A stretch of DNA of 24,384 nt from CAYQDF01 sp964416175 (GTDB lineage Bacteria > Chloroflexota > Anaerolineae > Anaerolineales > UBA4823): NCBI GenBank assembly GCA_964416175.1, contig CAYQDF010000044.1, positions 1 through 24,384 on the forward strand, given 5' to 3'. The stretch's first letter is position 1. The number at the start of each line of letters is the position of its first letter. Under the pieces are notes generated by a model. It was not told where the DNA came from and did no database searches. It saw only the letters and a program-made list of their open reading frames with translations. Made by a program: the position numbers and the translations under genes. This document shows positions 7,471 to 13,712 of the stretch, piece after piece.

Positions 7471-9318
7471 GTGAGAAGGACCTGGGACAGCAATTTCGGA
7501 TTATGGCCTCGCCTGGCATTCAGGATCAGCCTGGGATTCACGACGCTCTTTCTGGCGTTCCTCATCCTTGGCGAATGGACGCTGCGGGAAAGCATGAACA
7601 ACCTGCTCAACGAACGTCTGATCATCGCCCAGACGACAGCGAACCAGATCGATGCCATGTTGCACGAGGCGATCATCGACCTGGAGCTGGCCTACCGGCT
7701 GACAGAATCCTTCCCCCGCCACCAGGCTGGTTCGAACCTCGGATCGGATCCAGATAACCCCTTTATCTTCAACATGGTCCGCCTGGACGGCGAGGGCGTC
7801 GTCGAAGCCAGCAGCCCCGACAGCCGGCACCCTCCTGGCACCGACCTTTCGGGGAATGCGAACGTATCCGCTTCGGTCAGGCTCCACCGGGCAACGATCT
7901 CAGAGCCTTTCGTCGACCCCCAAACCGGATTCCTGGGTGTGGAGGTGATCGTCCCGATCTACGATGGCAACCGGTTAATCGGTCTGGAATCGGGATACGT
8001 GAACCTCACCAGCTCAGCCTTCATCGAACCCCTGAGGCAGGTCGCCGCACTGGGAGACACGGGACACGCCAGCCTGGTCGATGCCGACGGGCGCACCCTG
8101 GCCTCAACTTACGATCTGGAACCACTGACTCCGGGAGAACACGCGACTTTTTACAAGGCGGCCTGGCAGGCGGGAAAACCCCAGATCGCGACGGTCCCGT
8201 TCGAGATAGAACTGCCGGGTGAAGACATCGGTGAGATGCACGTGATGGCCTACGCCCCACTCGACCTCGCTCCCTGGGGGGTGGCCGTCGGAGGGGATGA
8301 AGACGAGACTTTCTTCGGAGTGCGCCGGCTCCGATGGGGAATTTTCATCCTGGGCACGATCACCCTCGTCACCGTCTGGGGAGCCACGCTCATCGGCACG
8401 CGGCGATTCCTGCGTCCCGTCCACGAGCTGACCCACGCAGCCCAGCAGATCGACCAGGGGAGGCTGGATACCACCCTGAACATCTCTCAAACCGGTGAAA
8501 TCGGCGCGATGGCCACCGCCCTGGAGCACATGCGGCTGAAACTGATCGCCAGCCTGGAACAGCTGGCTGACCTCAACGAGAATCTCGAGACGCGGGTCAA
8601 AGAACAGACCACCCATCTGCGCCAGCAGCAGGCTCTGACGAGGCAGCTCCTGCGGCGGGCGATCACCGCGCAGGAAGACGAACGCGCCCGCCTCTCCCGT
8701 GAGCTGCACGACGAGATCGGCCAGGTGCTGACTGCTCTGGAGATCAGCATCGATCGGCTGATCCACGCCCTGCCATCCGGAGAACCGGAAGCCATGGAGC
8801 AGCTCCAGAAGATGCGCGCCCTCACCGACCAGGCGATCATCGACCTGCGGCGGATGGTCACCGCACTTCGGCCAGGCGTGCTGGACGAGTTGGGCCTGAT
8901 CGCCGCGCTGGACTGGATCAGCACGCACATGCTGCGCCCGCTGGGGGTGAACGTCAGCCTGCAGGTGGAAGGGATGGATGACAGGCTCCCCAACGAGATC
9001 GAGACAGTGCTCTTCCGCATCGCCCAGGAAGCGATGAGCAACGTCGCCCGCCACAGCCAGGCGAAGAATCTGATTGTCCGCCTCGAGAAGGGCAGGGACC
9101 AGGTGATCATGACGCTCAGCGACGATGGGCAGGGGCTGGATCCCACGCGGCCGCCCGCAGCTTCCGATTTCACCCGTGGTTTGGGACTGGCGGGCATGCG
9201 GGAACGCGCTTCTCTGGTCCGCGGCCAGGTATCCATCGAAAGCGCCGCAGGCAAAGGGACCACGGTCCAGGTGATCATCCCCATGCCGGACTCTGTTCCC
9301 CCGGATCAAAACGAATGA
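7471..9318 (+). CDS. Membrane sensor histidine kinase, NarL/HisKA_3 type
   Basis: The product has 615 residues from GTG 7471; a weak AGAAGA stretch precedes it, and the first membrane segment (about 15-35) begins soon after. The extracytoplasmic region 36-285 resembles a Cache-type ligand domain (GHASLVDADGRTLAS). TM2 is about 288-309, HAMP about 310-360, and a coiled coil about 360-400. The HisKA_3 dimerisation box contains the phospho-acceptor H413 (SRELHDEIGQ). The HATPase_c domain has an N box (N524 in AMSNVARH), a G1 box (DDGQGL, 551-556) and a G2 box (RGLGLAGMRER). All catalytic elements are intact. It overlaps the response regulator by 4 bases, so they form a cognate pair. The signal is unknown; a small organic or redox-related ligand would fit the Cache-like domain and the surrounding secreted enzymes. 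Confidence 0.95.
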   Translation: MRRTWDSNFGLWPRLAFRISLGFTTLFLAFLILGEWTLRESMNNLLNERLIIAQTTANQIDAMLHEAIIDLELAYRLTESFPRHQAGSNLGSDPDNPFIFNMVRLDGEGVVEASSPDSRHPPGTDLSGNANVSASVRLHRATISEPFVDPQTGFLGVEVIVPIYDGNRLIGLESGYVNLTSSAFIEPLRQVAALGDTGHASLVDADGRTLASTYDLEPLTPGEHATFYKAAWQAGKPQIATVPFEIELPGEDIGEMHVMAYAPLDLAPWGVAVGGDEDETFFGVRRLRWGIFILGTITLVTVWGATLIGTRRFLRPVHELTHAAQQIDQGRLDTTLNISQTGEIGAMATALEHMRLKLIASLEQLADLNENLETRVKEQTTHLRQQQALTRQLLRRAITAQEDERARLSRELHDEIGQVLTALEISIDRLIHALPSGEPEAMEQLQKMRALTDQAIIDLRRMVTALRPGVLDELGLIAALDWISTHMLRPLGVNVSLQVEGMDDRLPNEIETVLFRIAQEAMSNVARHSQAKNLIVRLEKGRDQVIMTLSDDGQGLDPTRPPAASDFTRGLGLAGMRERASLVRGQVSIESAAGKGTTVQVIIPMPDSVPPDQNE

Positions 9319-9968
9319 CAGGACAGAGAATCATCCGCCTCGTCATTGCCGACGATCACGTCGTGGTGCGCGAAGGTCTGGCCGGGTTGATCAACCGGGA
9401 ACCGGATATGCAGGTCGTTGCGCAGGCCAGCACCGGTGTTGAAGCCCTGCTCCTGGTGCGCAGGCATCTTCCGGATGTCGTCCTGCTGGACATTACCATG
9501 CCGGACCTGACCGGGCTTGAAGCGGCAGCCCGCATCTCGGGAGAAATGGAGGGAGTGAGGTCGATCATCCTGACCATGCACGAAGAGGAAGCTTTCTTCT
9601 TCGAAGCGCTGCGCGCCGGAGCTTCCGGGTACGTGCTCAAAGGCGCCAGCCGAGAAGAACTCCTGAGCGCCATCCGGGCTGTCCCCCGCCAGGGGGTGTA
9701 CCTCTCTCCAAAACTGGCGAGCGTCCTGGTCAAGGATTACCTCATTCACCATCCCGCCCCCCAGGCCGAAGACCCGCTCACCCCGCGCGAACGCCAGATC
9801 TTAATGCTGATCGCCGAAGGGCTGACCAACACCATGATCGCCCGGCGGCTGACCCTGAGCCCGAACACCGTCAAAACGCACCGGATGCGGATCTACCAGA
9901 AATTGAATCTGAACGACCGGCAGGGCGTCTTCGCCTACGCGGTCAGCCGGGGATTGTTCCACACATAA
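9315..9968 (+). CDS. NarL/FixJ-family response regulator (REC + LuxR-type HTH)
   Basis: The product has 217 residues. The receiver domain (about 7-122) has the acidic pair D13/D14, phospho-acceptor D59 (VVLLDITMPD), T87 and K109, all the expected residues. The GerE/LuxR helix-turn-helix spans about 152-214 (LTPRERQILMLIAEGLTN, then SPNTVKTHRMRIYQKL). ATG 9315 overlaps the kinase stop codon (ATGA), indicating translational coupling. It should bind DNA as a dimer after phosphorylation by the kinase encoded upstream. Targets are not identifiable here; the neighbouring secreted oxidase/protease cluster and the divergent copper genes are candidates by position only. Its stop lies 2 bases from the stop of the convergent dehydrogenase gene, with no room for a terminator. 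Confidence 0.95.
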   Translation: MTGQRIIRLVIADDHVVVREGLAGLINREPDMQVVAQASTGVEALLLVRRHLPDVVLLDITMPDLTGLEAAARISGEMEGVRSIILTMHEEEAFFFEALRAGASGYVLKGASREELLSAIRAVPRQGVYLSPKLASVLVKDYLIHHPAPQAEDPLTPRERQILMLIAEGLTNTMIARRLTLSPNTVKTHRMRIYQKLNLNDRQGVFAYAVSRGLFHT

Positions 9969-9970
9969 GA

Positions 9971-11221
9971 TTATTCTCCCACCCCCGCGATCCGGTACAC
10001 ACCCCCTTGAATGTCCAGGACATAGAGCTCACCGGTTTCATCCTCGCCGAAGGAGCTGATCTCGAGGTCCGTATCCAGCAGCAGGACGGAATGCCATTTG
10101 CCACCCGGCCCGCGCAGCAAGGCCCAGATTCTCCCCGAGCCAAAGTCTCCAAAGAAGTAAACGCCGTGGAGCTCGGGATATTCCCTGCCCCGGTAAACAT
10201 ACCCTCCGGTGATCGCCGTGCCCCACTTGTGGGAGTACTGGTAGACGGGGAGAGTCAGGCCGGGCGGGGATACCCGCGGCTGGGCGCAAAGGCTGGCTTC
10301 CTCGCGGTTGAAGGCATGGAAGCCTTCCATCCGGCTCCAACCATAGTTGCGCCCGCCTGGATCGCCAGCCGGTTCGATGTCTATCTCTTCATAGCACACC
10401 GCTCCCACATCGCCAAGATACAGGTCGCCGGTCAGCCGGTCAAAGGAAAACCGCCAGGGGTTGCGCAGGCCGGAGGCCCATATTTCAGGCCTGACGCCCT
10501 CCTGCGCGGCAAAGGGATTCGAAGCCGGAATCGTGTACGTCGTCTTACCGCGCACGTCGATCCGCAACATCTTTCCCAGCAATGTGTTCATATTCTGGCC
10601 GCGGTGCTCCGGGTCTCCGGGGCCGCCGCCATCGCCCATGCCGATATAAAGGTAGCCATCCCGCGGGCTGAACTTCAGCAGGCCGCCATTGTGATTGAAA
10701 TAAGGCTGGTCGATGACCAGGATCGGAGTGACCTTCACCGGATCCGCCACACTCGCAGAAGGATCACGAGTGGTGTAGCGGGCGATGACCGAGTCGCCTT
10801 TCCGGTTGGTGTAGTTTACGTAAAACTCGCCGTTCGACTCGTAATCCGGGTCGAAAGCCACGCTGAACAGGCCCTGCTCCGCGCAGCATTTGACGGAATC
10901 CTGGATGGTGAGAAACGGCTGTTCCAGGAGGTCTCCGCTGTCGATCACCCGAATCCGTCCGCTGAGCTCGACGACGAAAAGCCGCCCGCTGCCATCGCCG
11001 GCGTGGGTCAGGTAGACCGGCATCTCCAAACCTGCGGCGACCACCGGTTCCAGTTCAATCGAGATATTCGGATCGGCAAGCCCGGTGTAGATCGTCAGGT
11101 ACAGAAAGAACAGCACCACGGGAAAACCGAGCTTGACCATCCGCTCAGGGCTGGAGAGCCCGCTTCTCAGGGTGATCCAGGCCGCCCAGGATGTCTTCCG
11201 CTTGAGAATCCTGTGAACCAT
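9971..11221 (-). CDS. Membrane-anchored PQQ-dependent sugar dehydrogenase, GSDH/Asd family
   Basis: The product has 416 residues. ATG 11221 is preceded on the minus strand by GAGGGGTG at suitable spacing; Met28 lacks such a site. An N-terminal hydrophobic segment (about 29-49) acts as signal anchor or signal peptide, placing the six-bladed propeller outside the membrane. Family hallmarks are EQGLFSVAFDPDY, FNHNGG with H177 (the position of the catalytic His in soluble glucose dehydrogenase), YIGMGDGGGPGDP, RNPWRFSFD, LGDVG and NYGWS. This family oxidises sugars or aldoses using PQQ. Two adjacent Cys (C112, C113) and C276 replace usual residues and may form disulfides. No PQQ synthesis genes are visible here, so the cofactor may come from elsewhere. 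It is last in a minus-strand set with three membrane proteins that might pass electrons onward (inference). Confidence 0.92.
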   Translation of the reverse strand: MVHRILKRKTSWAAWITLRSGLSSPERMVKLGFPVVLFFLYLTIYTGLADPNISIELEPVVAAGLEMPVYLTHAGDGSGRLFVVELSGRIRVIDSGDLLEQPFLTIQDSVKCCAEQGLFSVAFDPDYESNGEFYVNYTNRKGDSVIARYTTRDPSASVADPVKVTPILVIDQPYFNHNGGLLKFSPRDGYLYIGMGDGGGPGDPEHRGQNMNTLLGKMLRIDVRGKTTYTIPASNPFAAQEGVRPEIWASGLRNPWRFSFDRLTGDLYLGDVGAVCYEEIDIEPAGDPGGRNYGWSRMEGFHAFNREEASLCAQPRVSPPGLTLPVYQYSHKWGTAITGGYVYRGREYPELHGVYFFGDFGSGRIWALLRGPGGKWHSVLLLDTDLEISSFGEDETGELYVLDIQGGVYRIAGVGE

Positions 11222-11275
11222 GAATCACCCCTCGCGAGCTTCATTCCCAAGAACACCGGTCGATGGCTCGATCCG

Positions 11276-11292
11276 CCCCTCCACGAAAGGGG
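11276..11292 (-). other. Short hairpin between two minus-strand genes
   Basis: CCCCT (11276-11280) pairs with AGGGG (11288-11292) around a 7-base loop, directly after the stop of the small membrane protein gene. No T-tract follows. It could be a weak processing or attenuation point ahead of the dehydrogenase gene. Confidence 0.25.
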
Positions 11293-11631
11293 TCAACGAC
11301 GCAACAAGAATGGCACGAAAGTGGCCAGCAACCCGAAACCGACCAGCGCGAGGGCGATCCAAAAAATCTTCCCCAGGTCCACGGACCGGTCTTTCCGCGT
11401 CCAAAGCAGGTGCAGACCGACCCAGGAGACCAGCCAGGCCAGGAGCGCGATGCCCACTTTCCCGGTCAGGTTTCCTACCGGCGCGTAGAGGTTTGGAGCC
11501 ACGAACCCGGCATATCTGCCGAGCAGCGTCAGTAAGCCGAGGGTGAATGATCCGATTCCGGCGGAGAGAAAGGCGGCAGCAGCCGGCCCTTTGTCCATCA
11601 TCGCCTGTGAAGGATGTTCCATTTCACGCAT
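11293..11631 (-). CDS. Small three-TM membrane protein of unknown function
   Basis: The product has 112 residues. ATG 11631 follows AAAAGGAG on the minus strand with an 8-base gap; an alternative ATG at 11622 is possible. Hydrophobic helices lie at about 18-40, 56-77 and 88-109, with a positive loop (WTRKDRS) between the second and third. The N-terminus is soluble and has several Met and His residues (MREMEHPSQAMM), a composition seen in some metal-handling proteins but not diagnostic. It starts 17 bases after the stop of the four-TM gene upstream, so it is almost certainly co-transcribed with it. I do not recognise the family. Confidence 0.8.
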   Translation of the reverse strand: MREMEHPSQAMMDKGPAAAAFLSAGIGSFTLGLLTLLGRYAGFVAPNLYAPVGNLTGKVGIALLAWLVSWVGLHLLWTRKDRSVDLGKIFWIALALVGFGLLATFVPFLLRR

Positions 11632-11648
11632 CTGAGGCTCTCCTTTTC

Positions 11649-12182
11649 TCACATCAGCGGAGCGACTTTGTTGATGAAGATGCCGAACAAGGCAACCAAT
11701 CCCACCACCCCCCCAACCAGGACCGACGCCACCAGCAGCCGGCTGCGCAGCTCGCTGTTCGCAACGAATCCGGCCCGGTAGCGCGTGGTGATGAACGCGA
11801 CAGCAGTCATCAGCATTGCCGGGATCCAGGGCATGTGTTCCTTGACTTCCATACCGATCGAATGCAGCCAGCGCGTCTCCGCGCTGGATTTCAGCAGCGC
11901 CTCCGGATATGCGCTCAAGTCTTCGGCATCCGCGGGCGGGTTGGCGCTGTAATCCGGGAAGGCGACGAAGGTGCCAATGATCACAATCAGCCACAGGATG
12001 ACAGCCATGGCGATGGTCAGCCGGGAGAGCGACTGGCACTGTTTTTGGAGCAGACCGGAGGACATTTTCTCGCCATCCAGGTGCCACATGCAGTACAGGG
12101 CAGCTGAAAACAGGAAGAGAAAGCCGCCTCCCAGGACGATACCGTGGATCATGGTCCAGATTGAACGATCGCTAAACAACAT
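11649..12182 (-). CDS. Four-TM membrane protein with conserved-looking histidines, unknown function
   Basis: The product has 177 residues. ATG 12182 has a near-perfect ribosome binding site, AAAGGAGGTG, on the minus strand. Hydrophobic helices lie at about 11-34, 55-74, 117-133 and 149-171. His residues H13 and H34 bracket the first helix; H107 and H116 (in a GMEVKEHMPW stretch) precede the third. Such His placement could coordinate b-type haem or copper, but no recognised haem or copper-oxidase signature is present. A soluble loop of about 40 residues separates helices 2 and 3. Its start overlaps the end of the upstream gene by 11 bases, indicating coupled translation. A redox or electron-transfer role alongside the PQQ dehydrogenase is conjecture. 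Confidence 0.82.
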   Translation of the reverse strand: MLFSDRSIWTMIHGIVLGGGFLFLFSAALYCMWHLDGEKMSSGLLQKQCQSLSRLTIAMAVILWLIVIIGTFVAFPDYSANPPADAEDLSAYPEALLKSSAETRWLHSIGMEVKEHMPWIPAMLMTAVAFITTRYRAGFVANSELRSRLLVASVLVGGVVGLVALFGIFINKVAPLM

Positions 12183-12930
12183 GGTTCACCTCCTTTGTGC
12201 TCGTGACCTCATGAAAGGTCTGAGGGACCGGAGTCCCGCGCGGATCCTGCCGGGGCGACTGCCTGAACAGATCTGTAAAAGTGATTCCTGCCGGCTCCGG
12301 GAATGCCCGAACTTTCCCCGAGACTGCCTGGAGACTGATGCCGGTCATGAACGCGGCCCAACTGACGATTCCAAGGAACTTGAATCCATCTTCGATGAGA
12401 AAATGCCAGGGTCTGCCTGAATCGAAGAAAGCGTCCAGCACGACGGACAGTCCGAGGAAAACCAGCGCCTGAGCCAGCCGGTCGAAAATCCCGCTTTTCA
12501 CGAGGGTTCCTCGGAAGCGCCCCAGGAAGGCAGACAAGGCAAGGAAGTACAACGCATAGAAGACTTCCCCCCGGATGTGCAGGAGATACGGGAAGATATA
12601 ATCGTGCAGGCGGAATAAGTCGTCGATCAGGACTGCCAGGGTGATGCCGGCGGCTGAGAGGAAGAAGAGCAGTTCATTTCTCACAGCTCCCTTGCCATGC
12701 AGCAGAGCTGCCGAGAATAAGAGGACAGCTGCCGCAGCGCACCACAGCAAGACGCCGATGTTGGACAGCAGGCCGGTGAATGGGCTGACCTGCAGAACCG
12801 CTGTCGGATCGCGGGTAAGATCACCCGGGTGCACGCCGCTGACATAGCTTGCCAGGGCGATGCCAGCCAGCAAAAGTGCCCCTGGGAGGTGGAATCGGGC
12901 CGCGCGGCAGAACCAGCTGGATGCCGTCAT
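12172..12930 (-). CDS. Polytopic (about 6-7 TM) membrane protein of unknown function
   Basis: The product has 252 residues from ATG 12930. A GTG at 12969 would add 13 residues but has no ribosome binding site; 12930 also lacks one, so the gene may be leaderless (TGCTACACT lies just upstream on the minus strand, resembling an extended -10). Hydrophobic helices occupy most of residues 15-200. Polar residues within or beside the helices stand out: DDLFRLHDYIFPYLLH (about 102-117) and PWHFLIEDGFKFLGIVSW (about 172-189). Clusters of Asp, His and Glu in membrane helices suggest a metal or catalytic site, as in CREST-type membrane hydrolases, but I cannot assign a family. The C-terminal 45 residues are soluble. 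It is the first gene of the probable minus-strand operon. Confidence 0.78.
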   Translation of the reverse strand: MTASSWFCRAARFHLPGALLLAGIALASYVSGVHPGDLTRDPTAVLQVSPFTGLLSNIGVLLWCAAAAVLLFSAALLHGKGAVRNELLFFLSAAGITLAVLIDDLFRLHDYIFPYLLHIRGEVFYALYFLALSAFLGRFRGTLVKSGIFDRLAQALVFLGLSVVLDAFFDSGRPWHFLIEDGFKFLGIVSWAAFMTGISLQAVSGKVRAFPEPAGITFTDLFRQSPRQDPRGTPVPQTFHEVTSTKEVNHVV

Positions 12931-12960
12931 GTGGGAAGTGTAGCAAGAACAGGCGATTTC

Positions 12961-12982
12961 ACGGGTCACCCGTTTCGGGTGA
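12961..12982. promoter_or_regulatory. Overlapping palindromes in the divergent intergenic region, operator-like
   Basis: TCACCCG-TTT-CGGGTGA (12966-12982) is a perfect 7-bp inverted repeat. It overlaps a second palindrome, ACGGGT-C-ACCCGT (12961-12973), so the CGGGT half-site occurs three times in alternating orientation. It lies between the divergently transcribed membrane-protein operon and the CopC gene, about 30 bases upstream of the ATG at 12930. A repressor or copper-responsive regulator site is plausible; the sequence does not match a known operator that I can name. Confidence 0.35.
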
Positions 12983-13044
12983 ATTTCAGGATAACAAGGG
13001 TTAATTCAGAGATGATCACTCCCTTTTTTTTGACCAAATTGCGA

Positions 13045-13075
13045 TATGATTTACCTTAATTTGTTGCTGCGCAAC
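13045..13075 (+). promoter_or_regulatory. Candidate promoter and short palindrome upstream of the CopC gene
   Basis: The AT-rich stretch contains TATGAT (13045-13050), a good -10 match, but the only -35-like hexamer (TTGACC, 13030-13035) is 9 bases away instead of about 17. A perfect palindrome GTTGC-TGC-GCAAC (13063-13075) would fall at the 5' end of such a transcript. The promoter assignment is tentative. Confidence 0.35.
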
Positions 13076-13109
13076 TGGCCGAAATCGATCCATGGAGGAA
13101 AAAAGTCTC

Positions 13110-13628
13110 ATGACCATCCGTTTTGCCGCAATCTCTTTGATGTTGTTCTTCCTGATCGCCGCTGCCCCGGCGCACGAAATAGACGTCGCCGAGTCCGACC
13201 CTGGATCGGGGGAGGTTCTTGACACATCGCCGCCGCGGGTGTACCTGCGGTTCGAAGAAGAGCTGCAGACCCCGGAAAGCAGGGTCGCCGTGTATGACTC
13301 GCAAGGCAAACAGGTCGACGCCGGCGACGGCGGGGTGGATTTGGAAGACCCCGATCACGCCGCGCTGGTCGCCAGCCTGCCGCCCCTGCCCAATGGGGCG
13401 TACACAGTGCAATGGGAAGTACTCCTGCTGGACGGCGACCGATCTGAGGGGGAATTTATCTTCTACGTGGGGATCGAACCGGGAGAAGCCGGGGGTTCCG
13501 CTGAAGAGGAAAGCACCGGTGAGGGAATCTCACCAACGTGGATCGCGGCAGGGGTGATCGTGATCATCCTCGCGGCAGCCGCCACCGTGGGGATCACTGC
13601 CAGGCGGAAGAACACGAAGGCTGGATGA
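13110..13628 (+). CDS. copC: CopC-like copper-binding protein with C-terminal membrane anchor
   Basis: The product has 172 residues. ATG 13110 is preferred over 13092 because GGAGG (13095-13099) is 10 bases ahead of it. A signal peptide (about 1-21) would leave an N-terminal His (PA/HEID), the usual first Cu(II) ligand of CopC. The CopC domain spans about 22-121 (SDPGSGEVLDTSPPRVYLRF, then PNGAYTVQWEVLL). The conserved C-terminal DGH motif reads DGD (108-110), so the expected His ligand is absent. A Gly/Glu-rich linker and one membrane helix (about 145-164) follow, ending in a basic tail. It probably acts on the outer face of the membrane, passing copper to the CopC-CopD protein encoded 84 bases downstream. 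Copper affinity may be reduced or altered. Confidence 0.85.
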   Translation: MTIRFAAISLMLFFLIAAAPAHEIDVAESDPGSGEVLDTSPPRVYLRFEEELQTPESRVAVYDSQGKQVDAGDGGVDLEDPDHAALVASLPPLPNGAYTVQWEVLLLDGDRSEGEFIFYVGIEPGEAGGSAEEESTGEGISPTWIAAGVIVIILAAAATVGITARRKNTKAG

Positions 13629-13712
13629 ATTTTTGGCGTCTTGAGAGCGTTCGGTAACTATCTTTTCCGCCCATCCCCTCTGACGGCGCGAGAGCCTGGA
13701 AAGGGGTCCCTG

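Noticed and set aside
8104..9309. 401-codon minus-strand frame opposite the histidine kinase
   Set aside because: It is antisense to intact HisKA_3 and HATPase_c motifs and has no recognisable domain.
10007..11488. Long open frame on the + strand opposite the PQQ dehydrogenase gene
   Set aside because: Its product has no fold or motif and is rich in Arg, Gly and Pro as expected of a GC-rich antisense shadow; the minus strand encodes clear GSDH motifs across the whole span.
12931..12969. GTG start at 12969 for the polytopic membrane protein
   Set aside because: No ribosome binding site precedes it, and the 13 added residues are not membrane- or signal-like; it would also run over the palindromic operator-like sequence.
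13021..13032. T-tract as an intrinsic terminator
   Set aside because: CCC followed by eight or nine T is not preceded by a stable hairpin, and no gene on the + strand ends just before it.
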